A stretch of 64,000 nucleotides of DNA from Bolinopsis microptera (Eukaryota; Ctenophora; Tentaculata; Lobata; Bolinopsidae), in the NCBI RefSeq assembly GCF_026151205.1, contig NC_087081.1, forward strand, positions 3,601,246-3,665,245, written 5' to 3'. The position numbers and the translations under genes are program-made. Positions 52,807 to 64,000 of the stretch are shown here, one piece after another; the stretch's first letter is position 1, and every line of letters begins with the position of its first letter. A model generated the notes under the pieces. The model worked only from the letters and a program-made list of their open reading frames with translations, was not told the DNA's origin and ran no database searches.

Positions 52807-52872
52807 TGCTTGAAACAGCCGTTATGCGCAACACTACCCCAAAGTAACATACCCATACTGTAAAACAACGAT

Positions 52873-52933
52873 TTACTCCTGTGCTTCTTTGGAGGATTTC
52901 TTTCTACAAACCTTAGCGACAAACAGAGCTTCC
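52873..52933 (-). CDS. Candidate 3' terminal coding exon
   Basis: A strong acceptor (TATTTTTACAG|G at 52934/52933) is followed by 20 in-frame codons reading EALFVAKVCRKKSSKEAQE and a stop. The Lys-rich tail looks like a real C-terminus but the family is unknown. No linked upstream exon was identified. Confidence 0.25.
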
Positions 52934-53253
52934 CTGTAAAAATAATAGAGAGAACTCGATTACATTTTAACAAATGACTACTCAAAGACAATTTGAATAT
53001 TCGCTGGATAACAGGGTACCAGTTACTTTAGTTTACACTTAAAAGTAAACTGACATTTTCATATTATGTTTACGTAGGGCTTAATTCAACGAACAATGCC
53101 AAATCCATCAACATATCACCGTAACACTGCCAACATAACTATGCCGCTGCAAATGCCCCCATTTCGCTTCAATGCTGCCGCAATGTTCTATTTAACGCGC
53201 GAGTAGTAGCGCTAGTAAGTAGCGCCTATAAAGCGCTACAAGCGACACAATCC

Positions 53254-53340
53254 CCTTCAGTTATGCACCATCTACCCAACATGGAAACTTTAAAGATGAA
53301 TTGGATACCTTCCCTTACCACAGAGACTCAGTACTTTGGG
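53254..53340 (+). CDS. Candidate coding exon A of an unidentified gene
   Basis: There is an ATG at 53281 (METLKMNWIPSLTTETQYF), with an in-frame upstream ATG at 53263, and a possible acceptor CCCCTTCAG at 53260. Its donor would be TTTGGGG|GTAAAT (phase 1). It fits the start phase of the candidate exon at 53602. No domain is recognised. Confidence 0.3.
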
Positions 53341-53601
53341 GGTAAATCTACTCCGTAAATCTAGACAGTGATGAAGGGATACGTTTTTTTTGGGAGAACG
53401 TACATGAAATATTATTATGATTTCTAAGTTGATATTGATGGCTGCTTTAAACCATGATTGTAAATGACAGTTGAGTTTAGGAAGCACATGAAAAATAAGG
53501 ATTTAGGAAATCGATGTTATAATGATTATGTTTCACAATTTTTGATATCTGTTAATTTTGTCGTCACTCTCAAAACGTCAAAAGGCCTTTTGCTATTTCA
53601 G

Positions 53602-53695
53602 ATACATTCGCACCGCAAAGACTTTTCCATCCGGCGACTATTGCATCTCTCGACAATTTGCGCATTCCCTCGCTCCTGATGTCGACCAATAAGTT
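53602..53695 (+). CDS. Candidate coding exon B of an unidentified gene
   Basis: The acceptor TTTGCTATTTCAG and the donor GTAAGTG bound 94 nt. Only one frame is open throughout: TFAPQRLFHPATIASLDNLR, then IPSLLMSTNK. The two leading bases join the phase-1 end of exon A to give Asp. Composition is protein-like, but the family is unknown. Confidence 0.35.
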
Positions 53696-54164
53696 GTAAG
53701 TGACTTTCACAACATCAATAAGCTCCTAAAATCCTTGAAATCATCGCTTGCCCGGGAGTACAATATCAACACATCTCAAAAATTACAGTTATTCGAGGTC
53801 TATTAAACCTAAACTTCACAGAGGAAATAATGTGTACTCTCATTCACGAGTACTCTAAACCCAACGTCACAGAGAAAAAGGTGTACTTCTCAATATAAAA
53901 ATTTAGTAATAGGTACCAGTACTACTTTCTCATATAAATATGACTTATCGGTCTTAGCGATCTTTACTAGTTACTCTGTCACATGTGAGAAGCATTAATC
54001 ACTTTAAACCTAACACCTCAAACCTCATATTATTCCTCAAGACCTTCGTTCACTTTCAAAAATCAGGCTGAACCTCTCCGTGTGAATCACGAGGTTACTG
54101 CATCTGGAGGCTATAATCACTGGTCAGTAATGGCAGTGTATTTATATTACCATGTAGTTATTAT

Positions 54165-54840
54165 ACTCCTTCATCATAAAACAAGATATATTTACAGCCG
54201 AAGTATCAAAGTAGTTACCTTTAACTCCCTTCATCAATAAAACGGTCTGTATTTCAAGCCGGAGTTCCATAAAACTTTACTCCTTCATCAATATACAGTC
54301 CTTTATGTTCTGCCGGAGTAACCAAACTGACTCCTTCATCAATTATACAGTCTGTATTTCAGCTGGATACCATAACTAACCCTCTTACAAAAAACTGTCT
54401 GTATTTTCCAGCCGGAAGTACCAAACTCACTCCTTCGATCAAGAAAAAGTTGGGGGGGGGGGAACTGTCTGTATGTTCAGCCGAGTACCATAACTTACTC
54501 CTTCATCAATTAAACTGTCTAATTTCAGCTGGAGTACCATAACTTAACTCCTTCATGCAATTAAACTGTCTGTATTTCACCGGAGTACCATACTCACTCC
54601 TTCATCCATAAACTGGATCTTTATTTCAGCCGGAGTATACCATAACTTTTACTCTCATCAATTAAACAGTCTGTATTTCAGCCGAGTACCATAACTTACT
54701 CCCTTCATCAATAAAACAGTCCCTGAATTTCAGCCGGAGTACCATAACTTACTCTTCATCAATTAAACAGTCTGTATTTTCATCCGGAGTACCATAACGT
54801 ACTCCTTCATCAATCAAATGTCTAATTTCAGCCGGATACC
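54165..54840. repeat. Degenerate minisatellite of about 50 bp
   Basis: Units contain ACTCCTTCATCAATTAAAC, GTCTGTATTTCAGCCGGAG and TACCATAACTT. About twelve copies with many single-base indels; one copy holds an unrelated G9 run (54452). Confidence 0.9.
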
Positions 54841-57145
54841 AGAACCACGGACCAAGGACGCACATCCAAGGCACCGCCTCCCCATGGACAAGTGACACAC
54901 CACTAAGTGTGATTGTGTGATAAAATTTAGAAGTTTAATAGCGATCAGGGTTGTGAGATATAATGTGAGCAGTGATTCATTGTACGCTCCAGAGTAATGC
55001 GGTTAGAAAAAAAACCTGGTTAAACAGTCAACCGGTTTTGTTTGTATGTGAACGGGTTGAAATTATCACTGTATTTGAGTTTATTTGCGTATCCGGACGT
55101 TGTGGATAAGTCAGAACTTTTGAAAATGCAACTAGAATTGCAGGAAAGACCCGCTTGTCATTTGTTTTGTATATGACGTGGCTAACTTATGTTTGCTACT
55201 GCTATTTGTAAAAATGATTGGTTGCAAGGTTTATTTGATTTTGTGGGAGGAGTATAACGTTTAATATTAATTGATTAATAACTGTTGAAACTTGATTTCT
55301 TACATGAGAGTATAAACTTTAAAAAAAATTCTCCTACTCTGTGTATTGAGTAAAGGTTATTTCTGTTCAGAAAATTGTGTTTTCTCAAAAATTCCTTCCC
55401 GAACGCAAAAATACGATGCATTTAGATTTTAATTCCGAGATGAAATAATGCGATTAAGTCGAAAAAAGATAATGACTACTGTAAGAATTGTCTTAGTTTT
55501 AATTAAAACTTGGCAACAAAATCTGTCTTGTTGGTGCCTTAAGTCTGCAAAAAGTAACATTAAAAGAACAAGCAGAGTGGGAATTGTAAAAAAACATTTT
55601 CAATAATCAATAAACTGTTTAATTCTTGTAACCATTATTATTTATTATATATTTTAACCCAACTTTTAAAAGTCGCTTCGCAATGTAAAAACAACTGTTT
55701 TTTGATGAGAGTACAAGTAACTCTAAGTTGTGCAATACATCAGTTGTTGCTAAATTTGCCCAAATATACCTTCTTCACAGTCTTTAAAAATAGAGAGATA
55801 TTTAAATATAAGTTTTTTTGTGTTACAAATCTTTCTCACAGTCGAAAATTGCCAATACGGGTCGCAACTGCGTAGAACTGACTTATTTTATCTAAGTTAT
55901 TTTGCTGATATTAGTGGAGACCAAATTTTTAGCATTTCCTTTTTATTTTTAAAGAAGGTACGATATATAATAGGCGATAATTTAACATCGGCACATATTT
56001 TTCGGGGAAATTGAAACGGACTAACTAGCGGAGCAAAACTTTTAATTAAGAGGTGTATTCCCAAAGTTCTTGAGATATTGAATTGCGACCTGCGTGCTGA
56101 TTATTTGTACGATTGATAAATAATTACACTTTATAACACAAAATATTTGACATATACCGACTTTCAAATGAGGCTCCGAATATCATCATGTAATTTTGAA
56201 CACATTCTTTTGATAATTCTGAATTGTTTAATGTAAAGTTGATTTGAAATGGATAGCGGAGATATTGGGTAGTTGATGCTAGTGCGGGGCAGTGACACAC
56301 CAATGTCCCAAACGTTTAATCCCATCAAGATCACCCCAGCCTCCGCTTTCTTGACAAGAATAAGTAGGTGTGTGTCTACGATAAAAGCAACCATTATTTG
56401 AGGTAGTTGCGGAATTTTCCAATATATTTTAAGTGCATTTTAGGCGAAAATTTTTGTGATATACTCATTGTAGTTTAGTAGAGAAGTGCATCACAGCTCT
56501 CAAGAAAACTAACAGTTCACTCCCACACCAAATATAATATACAATAAAAATCAGAAAAATTGCGGGAAAGTACAACTGTAGTCATAATCCATGCTAACCC
56601 GTCCAGAAAAACGTCACTGCCCCGCCTCCTCCCCCCCCCCCCCCCCCTCGAAGCATCAGACCCTTTTACATCGTAATTAAGAGAAAAGCCAGTTATTTTT
56701 GTAATGTTTTGTTATATTTATGGTATCAAATAATCCTACACGCTGTGTGATTGGTACACTATATTTATTATTTACTTACCTGACAACTTATTGTAATTCT
56801 TTGTTTTCTCCGACCAGATGAAACGTCACCTCCAGTGTATTATACGGATACTAATTCCAACAGCCGCAACTTAATTGCACTTTTGTCAGTAAGATCTGCA
56901 GAGAAAAGGCAGTTTGTGTGGTTTTTACAGACATCAGAGTAAAACCGTTAATGTCAGTTTAAAGTTAGCTCTGTTCGGGCTAATCCTTTAATTGGACACG
57001 TCCTCAGCAGTAAGGTAACTTTACCGTAGAATTTCTACTGTTAGATCATTGGTAACGGTAAGAGACTTACAGGCTCTGACTTCTGTAGACAACCAATTAC
57101 TATGATATTCTCTGCATTATTCTCAATAACGTAAAACATAATGCT
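54841..57145. other. Non-coding or intronic stretch
   Basis: No recognised gene. A C-run of about 17 is at 56630. ORFs at 55820 (+) and 56164 (-) are unassigned. Confidence 0.35.
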
Positions 57146-57529
57146 ATGGACGGGTTTGGCAACGAACAAATGAAACGTGATTGCTTACAGTTTATGTGTA
57201 ATCAGACTTACATGTGGAAACCAACTATGAAAAATTATTGGTTATCTTTTTCCAAATACAGGAAAATCATGGGGGTGATTGTTAGAAATGATGCAATTCC
57301 CTACTATATGATTGATAATGTCGTATGAATGCACTTGATATCAGAGTGAGATGGTTTCACTCAGTCATTGATCACTCAACCTTGATCACGTAACTTAACA
57401 TAATATTGGTTAATAGTTCCACTTTTTTCAATCTGTTAAGCTGAAAGTTTCCTACTTTAATTCTAGACCATATCCTGTCTGTAATATATATATACACTTC
57501 TTTAAAGGTCTGAACGAATCATTAATCCG

Positions 57530-57575
57530 TCACGTGACATGAACATAATTTGGATCACGTGACATGACGTGGTGC
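57530..57575. promoter_or_regulatory. Paired CACGTGAC motifs
   Basis: GTCACGTGACATGA at about 57531 and ATCACGTGACATGACGTGG at about 57554 contain E-box palindromes. They may be regulatory or part of a repeat. Confidence 0.3.
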
Positions 57576-58603
57576 AGACAAACCCTCCCCCTCCCCATAA
57601 CTCAGTCGATCTGTTGAGGTGACATTGTCGAAATATCAACTGTTTACCTACTACCTAGGTAACATCTTATTCAACAATACGGTGATAGTTTCTCATGATC
57701 AAGAACGATTCAAAATTCCAGCCCTGATGACTATAAAAGATCTTATAAAGATCTGCGATCAACAGGACCTCTCAAAATGGTCTAATGAGTATTTAATTGG
57801 GCGGTAATTGAGTTAATAGGCCGTAATTGATTGGGTAACGTTTGTTAGATTTAGTGTAATCTGTAGATATCTTAGCATGGGTTTTTTCTTTACAGCTTTG
57901 ATTTGATATAATATTCAGTGATTCAGTTGAATGATCGCATATTTGTTCTGTTTATAATATTTATTAATTATAGTAGCATACGTCTAGTTAGATAAAATAA
58001 ATATACTTTATTCAAGCATGCTTTAATTGATGTGTATTAGGGAACAGAATGGATACACTACAGCCCATTTAATATATATTTGAGTAGCTCGTACACGCTA
58101 TTAACTGACTAAATACCAAGTTTAAATACGCAATTAGAGTTACCAATATTTTCCCACTACACAGAGAAATCCCAATATAAACATATTAAATCCTAACTTT
58201 TTATAATGCGTCACATTCTAAACATGTTTTTGCTGGTTTTTCTAAAAGATTTCGCAATTGATTTAGGATTCGTGTAATGGGTGAATAGGAACCAGGATAG
58301 AAAAGTACTAATTACATTTATGAGTGTTTTCAACAATAGTGGTAATCCTGAAATACACATTGACATCATCGGCAAGTAATGGCCGCAAAAAATTGATGAT
58401 GAATATTGATGTAGTACCTACTTCTTGTAAGATGGTAAAGATATAAATATGACAAATGATACAAAACAAACTCTCATGTGCAATGCTGCTCCCTATAAGG
58501 AAACTCCGGACAATATATCCAGCTATCAATTAGCACGATTTCATTATATCCCACTGTATGTTAAATTAGAATGCAATATGAAATTGGTCTTATCGATGGC
58601 GGA

Positions 58604-58629
58604 AACTCCACAGCAATGTGGAGTTTCAG
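58604..58629. other. Perfect 11-bp stem hairpin
   Basis: GAAACTCCACA, loop GCAA, TGTGGAGTTTC. No run of T follows, and its role is unknown. Confidence 0.6.
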
Positions 58630-59349
58630 ACAAATTAACTGAGGAGAATCGCTGTCATCAAACACAGAAGTTAACTAAAACCCATACCCAAAATCAACTT
58701 CATCCAGCAGTTCCTGTATTTCTGATTTCAGAGTTCTGGGAATGACAAAGTTATTGCTTTCTACATTGACGGAACAACGCGGTAACAAATGAATTAGAAA
58801 CAGCGTCTATCGTAAGAAAATAAAATTTGCTTCGCGCGCACGTCACGCACATATAATCGCGGGAGTAGATTCCCGAATTGCGTTGGCAGCTAGCTAAGAC
58901 ATAAGACGTATGGAAGACTAGAGACCGGAGACGGGACAATGTTTGAAGCCTGAAGGATAAAAGACAGATCAATAATACAACGAGATCCTCGGTAGGAGCA
59001 TACTGCGTGGTACAGTACTTAAATCTTGTCACAGGACGTTTGGCAAGAACCGGTCGAGTTTTGTCACAAAAGCGAAAGTAATTGGGTTAAGAATGATTCG
59101 GCTGCATTAAAAATAGTGGGGGTTTTTCAGTTTAATAAATTATCTGTCCTGAGAAGTCTTTGAAGACATTATGCCAGCCTTAAAGACCGCAACAGCAATT
59201 TGGATCAATTCCACTATAATTGGTAATCATCGAGACTGTAAAGTGAAGACCAACAAGAAAATGAGTCTCCCAAATAAATATCTAATATCTATGCCCAGAA
59301 AGAAAGCGCCACGACCTCAAATCCAGAATAGATTGTGCCTGAGTTTTCA

Positions 59350-59436
59350 CGACTATCACTCGCTGGATTGGGCATCGAACTAGCAACCTCACGACAAGTA
59401 ACCCGACCCAACGAGCTGGTCTGGGTCGGCATGCTG
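59350..59436 (-). ncRNA. tRNA-like sequence, possible SINE head
   Basis: On the minus strand an A-box-like CCAGCTCGTTGG and a B-box-like GCTAGTTCGATGCCC lie at tRNA-like spacing, with a possible acceptor stem part GCCGACCC. The clover-leaf is imperfect, so a tRNA-derived SINE fragment is more likely than a functional tRNA. Confidence 0.35.
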
Positions 59437-59759
59437 GAGATGAGTGACCCATTATCCCATGTGATCATGGAACGCTAGTTTACAACCGCACTTTGTATAT
59501 ACAACTGTTATACTATATTTGTCACTGACACTCCCCTTGTCACTTCTGGTTTTTTTCGAACTGTTACCTTGTGTTGAACGTGGTTTTGTTGTTGACATGT
59601 TGTCCCCGTGTGCCTTCGGCTGCTTGTCATGTGTTTGTCTCACGGAGATTCACGAACATCTTGAGAGGTTTGTCAGGGGAACCAACAGGCAACGTTTACG
59701 CCACGGTGTCAACCTAGAGCTTTCATATATCCACTGAAAAACGAGATTAATTACCACAA

Positions 59760-60130
59760 CAGCACAAGCAGTGAGATGTGCACAACCGTTGAGATTATGA
59801 CATGGCACATATGACAATAAACCGTTTGAAATTTTTTGACGATTCTTTAATTATTTAGTACGAAGAACGCTCTTATTTACTTGTCACGTAAATTAATTAT
59901 TTCTATTAATAACGACGGTCTCCTCAGTAAGGAACACATACTGAGCATCTTAAGGAGACACTAGGGGAATTGACAGAACGAAAGAAAGTAGTAATATTCA
60001 GTATATTTAGTAATATACATTAATATTCAGACTTCAGTAATATTCCAGTAAGATGCAGTAATAGTCAGTAAGATCAGTAATATCATTAATGTTTCAGTGA
60101 ATATTCAGTAAAGTTCATAACATTCAACTC
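59760..60130. repeat. AT-rich region with AGTAATATTCAGTA repeats
   Basis: Imperfect CAGTAATATTCAGTA-type units lie at about 59990-60115. No gene seen. Confidence 0.6.
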
Positions 60131-60204
60131 TTGAACAGCCACAATGGTATGTGGGTCATAAATGCGCAACATTCAGTATCTATCATAATTTGCCTCAGAA
60201 TAAA

Positions 60205-60993
60205 ATGACGGAGGAAGAACAGTTTTACATTTCCATTGGTTCTGACAACAACGACTACGACAATAACAAACACTTGAGGGACGGGCTAGGTCAGTGAAAG
60301 GTTCAGAAAGAGTGGGTAAATATTTTCACGTAGTTTACCTGGGGACCTAATTTCTCTTCAAAACAGATTGAAAGCTGGCGGCTGAGGGTTGAAGCTGCGG
60401 CGAAATGAAACTAAGCGCCGCCTAGTACCCGTATTAGTAATAGTACAAGGAAAGAGGATGAAAAATTCATAATTTTGCTGTTTACTAAGTTCAAGTATCA
60501 TGAACCCATATGATAGTATGGAATATGGTCTATTTGTTATGTGAAGAACGATAGATCGTAAAATAGAAAACAAAGAACAGGTCCTGAGCTGACGTAAACG
60601 CTGCTTGTCACGTATTATTGATTGGTAAAAGAAACTAAAATTTTCAATAAACTCACCTAAAAAACCTTTTTTTTTCCAGAAATTGTACATGCATTTCACA
60701 TTTAAACGATGGACCAAGGGACGAAGCAGCATTGATAGAGGTAATGTTTTTAAAGTCAGCGCAAAATTTATTAAGCCCTTCTCCAGATGGAATGAATTCT
60801 TTTAGCATTAAAACAGCATTAGCAGTACAGTATTAGTACTGATTCTTAATGAGTATTACGAAAAAAAAAATATTACTGATATTACTACTGGGTTCAGGTG
60901 ATTGAATGAGATTCTGCAGGCAACGATAAAAACAACGACGGACGACTAGATTACTTTGAATTTCCTCAGAAGCTTGAGAGACATTTCATTTGA
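60205..60993 (+). CDS. Candidate EF-hand calcium-binding protein (two exons)
   Basis: Exon 1 (60205-60289) encodes MTEEEQFYISIGS followed by an Asn/Asp-rich stretch, and ends CTAG|GTCAGT in phase 1. TTTGCCTCAG eight bases or so upstream of the ATG could be an acceptor, so there may be an earlier exon. Exon 2 (60920-60993) follows ATTCTGCAG and, in the matching phase, encodes NDKNNDGRLDYFEFPQKLER, then HFI and TGA. DKNNDGRLDYFE satisfies the EF-hand loop at positions 1, 3, 5, 9 and 12, with Gly at 6 and Leu at 8. A 51-residue product with a single hand is short; it may be the 3' end of a larger gene. Confidence 0.5.
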
Positions 60994-62024
60994 TGATGTT
61001 TTCACCTCCCCCACTTTGTTGTCCGTATTTCGGTGAGTTTGCAAATATGTCCGGGGTATAGTTGTTGATTTGGGATGTAGGCGGATTGGTTGCCCTATTA
61101 AACTGATTGGTTCCCGTTTAGATTTTTTTAACTGTGTGGAACTAGGTCCTAGATTGGGTTCACTGCAGTCACCCGGTTTTCAACTATCATCATCAACTAC
61201 CACGAGTGGGAGTATCCACCATATCTTGTCCAGAGCTGGATATGATGATCTGACGATCTATTAATTAGAATATCAGTAAAGCACGGAAACAATTGAACAA
61301 ACGACATCATTGGGCCAACTGTCCTCAATTTTTCAATATCTCACTTTCATACTGACGTGACTGTGTTCCGGATGGTAACGAGAAAAGGATTATTATAATC
61401 AAGAAGTATTAACCTATATGTAACTGTAAGATCAGTAAAGAATTTTTGTTTTCATGTTATACTGCATTACTGATTCAATTATAACTGTATTACTTGACCA
61501 GTTTTTAACGGATTACTTGATCCAGTAAGTTATTAACACATTGAACTTATATAACTCAAATCATATTTATATTACCCACTTCTATTTACAAATTTGTACT
61601 TCGATTGACAATGACAAAGTTTTACTATCAAAATACAATTTTGTATTTATAAAAATGAGTAAGTGATTAATAAATTCCATTTATTTGTCTTCTTGAACAG
61701 GTTATAAGCAATAAAAACGTGCTGCGTCTGTACAGCAGCACAAGTGGTCCACAGTCAAACCAATATATAACCTTACGTTTACGGAGATACTGTAAAACAT
61801 AATATATGCAAATTATTAACACAAAATGAAGTGAATGAACGCAAATGAACGTAAAGAATGTGAATGATCGCAAGAATGAATTGTGTATGAATGCAGAATG
61901 AAGTGAATGAACGCAGAAATGAACACATACTGGCGGAAATTAAGTTTCAGGATACCAAATTTGACGACGCGATTTCCTGATCCATTGCAATCATTTTCGA
62001 CAAACTCTATACATGTGGTTATAC
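60994..62024. other. Stretch without a recognised gene
   Basis: An ORF at 61070-61264 (+) is unassigned. GAATGAACGCA-type short repeats are at 61830-61925. Confidence 0.35.
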
Positions 62025-62290
62025 AACACTGTTACACACTGTTACACCCTGTTACAACACTGGTTACACACTGTTACACACTGTTTACACACTGATCACC
62101 ACTGTTTCACCTGTTACAACACTGTTACAACACTTTTACCCACTGTTACACACTGTTACACACTGTTACAAACTGTTACACACTGTTACACACTGTTACT
62201 CACTGTTACACACTGTTACACACAGTTACTCTAAACGTTACATTACAAACAATGTTAACACACTGTTACACACTGTTTACACACGATACA
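62025..62290. repeat. 11-bp minisatellite (CACTGTTACAC)
   Basis: About 20 imperfect copies. Predicted ORFs here are repeat translations. Confidence 0.93.
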
Positions 62291-62500
62291 CACAATTACA
62301 TACTGAGGTACTGTTACAGTGTTAACAATTGCTAAAATCCCATAATGATACCTAAATGAATTCTGTTTCTTTAAACTCTGCGTTATCTTCCAAGAGGCCC
62401 AGAGAGATAACCAACAAAAACAAAAAACACGTGATATCCACTTAAAGGTCAGTTACATCGGTGAAACTTCTTAATAAGGGTTACGTATTGTCCTGTTTAC

Positions 62501-62617
62501 CATCTGCCCTCTGCGTCGTCCGAAGAGAACCAACAGTAGAGGAAGAAGGGGGAACTCCAACAAAGATAGATTGTAGAATTCTCACCCAGTCCATACCTCC
62601 TACGTACGGCCTTTTAC
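62501..62617 (-). CDS. Candidate internal exon, phase 1-1
   Basis: A strong acceptor (TTTGTTTTGATTTTTCAG|GT) and a donor (GATG|GTAAAC) enclose 117 nt with a single open frame: KRPYVGGMDWVRILQSIFVG, then VPPSSSTVGSLRTTQRAD. The frame is phase 1 at both ends. No family is recognised. The opposite strand is also open, so confidence is limited. Confidence 0.35.
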
Positions 62618-62842
62618 CTGAAAAATCAAAACAAATTTACTGAAATGAAAAACAGTCGGGAAGATTTATTTACTTATTAAAACAAGCGATATATCTTGTG
62701 GGTGAGATAGTAAATGTAGTAATACATTAGTAGTAGTAAGGATACATTATACACTAAAATTATTATGTAGTAATGTTTACCTTACTTAAAACAGTTTTCG
62801 CAAAGGGTCATACGGATTTAATTAAACTTTCTTTAAATAGAA

Positions 62843-62870
62843 CGGATAAAGGAATTAATTCCTTTATCCG
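62843..62870. other. 28-bp perfect palindrome
   Basis: CGGATAAAGGAATT is followed directly by its own reverse complement, with no loop. It may be a fused MITE remnant or a binding site. Confidence 0.8.
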
Positions 62871-64000
62871 CCATGTTCTGAATTCATGGGCAATGTATTG
62901 GATCACTTCCAGTAGCGCGCGATCGCCCTTCCGCGGCAAATGTATTGGATAACCTTACATCACACATCTTGAGGGCCTTTGTGAAGACCGAGACCGAGAC
63001 AAAACGCGATCAAACCCTCCTGAAATCGAGATGAAATTGTTTTTAAAAACAATTATCTACAAGGGGTCTTTATATAGCTCAGTACTGTTTGCCCGATTGA
63101 GGTAATTCCAGTTTGTATGCTTACCATCATCACCTATTCCGAGACTATGTTAAAATTCAAGAATTTTGGGTTCGCATCGGTTTGGCTAGATAAACTTTTA
63201 AAATAATGTAAACAGCTACAAACCTGCTAGGGAATGCCAATGTCTTTACTGTCAAGGTATTTGGAAAAACGAAAACCACAACGAACTATACAACGAGGAA
63301 GAGCCAAAGAAATTAGACCACTACTGTCAGCCGCCATGCACGCGTGACCTGTAAATATTATGTAAATATGTAGTATATTATATAAATATTTAATATATTA
63401 TACAAATATTAATATATTATACAAAAATTTATACATTGACATTGGTGGGTCTGAATCTAAAAGAAAGTTAAGCCGACAATTTTTTGAGATGCGAAGCCTC
63501 TTCTTACTAAAACATCATTTGAAATACACAATCTCTATACTTCCCTTGTAGTCAGTTAAACTTAATGAATCTAGATTATTGTTGTATCTTCTCAATATTC
63601 TCCTATACCAGACTATCACACATCGGTATAACGGTTTAAATCATAAGCAACAAAGAAACTTAATAGTTTTACTAACCGGCAATGTCGAGGATGCCGAACG
63701 CAGAGAGTCATATCCCAGGGTTGACAGAAGGGATAAAGAACTCACCCGGGAGGTAGTATTTGATAGGTTGCATATTTCAGCTGCTTTTGCACGTGCAATT
63801 AAAAGCCAGAATTAAGTGATAATTAATTATGCAATATAACTTAAAAACTAAAAAATATGTGATAATAATTATGAAGCAGTTATAGAAGGTTTGAAAACCC
63901 ACCTTATCAAGGGAGAAATTAAGTATAAAGAATAATCTTGTGTCAACAATATTAAAATTAATTTCAGAGAAGCATTCGATTCATAAACATAATAACAAAA
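62871..64000. other. Right edge without a firm gene
   Basis: Short ATATTATA(C/T)AAATATT repeats are at 63355-63430. The region 63660-63815 is open on both strands, but I recognise neither product. Confidence 0.35.

Noticed and set aside
60358-60732. 124-residue minus-strand ORF as a gene
   Set aside because: AT-biased composition, no recognised motif, overlaps the intron of the EF-hand candidate, and no clear splice or start context.
63579-63815. Plus-strand ORF near the right edge as a gene
   Set aside because: The opposite strand is equally open and no domain or splice site settles it.

Overview
The window looks like a chromosomal segment of an invertebrate animal. It has canonical GT-AG introns, a multi-exon gene of the metazoan MCTP family (multiple C2 domains and transmembrane region), interstitial TTAGGG-type blocks, animal DNA transposons (hAT, piggyBac-like, mariner-like) and non-LTR retrotransposon debris. 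The repeat style would suit a cnidarian or other early-branching marine animal, but nothing here fixes the taxon. There is no operon, CRISPR array or bacterial gene.

Layout. 0-4 kb: nine exons of an MCTP-like gene on the minus strand, running off the left edge, with phases that agree at every junction. 4-12 kb: mostly non-coding, with small foldback elements, a 38-bp minisatellite interrupted by a hAT MITE with a clean 8-bp target duplication, and about 548 bp of uninterrupted CT. 12.1-17.8 kb: a 5.7-kb nested foldback element flanked by an 8-bp direct repeat. 18-28.5 kb: a retroelement ORF1-like fragment, satellite arms in inverted orientation around 1.4 kb of polypurine DNA, a Ulp1/C48-like protease ORF, and a retrotransposon RNase H relic split by a second hAT element with its own 8-bp duplication. 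28.5-45 kb: telomere-like blocks, a 692-bp tandem duplication, two more non-LTR relics, MITEs, and a homopolymer-rich stretch that may be poorly polished. 45.5-48.2 kb: a piggyBac-like foldback with TTAA ends and repeated GGTC...GACC subterminal palindromes. 48.3-64 kb: large minisatellites with a few candidate exons, the best being a two-exon EF-hand gene at 60.2-61.0 kb.

Only the MCTP-like gene is a confident host protein gene. MCTP proteins are membrane-anchored C2-domain proteins. The rest is largely transposable elements and satellites. The unifying theme is that several unrelated elements here are organised as long nested palindromes, and that insertions into other repeats can be dated relative to one another from intact target-site duplications.
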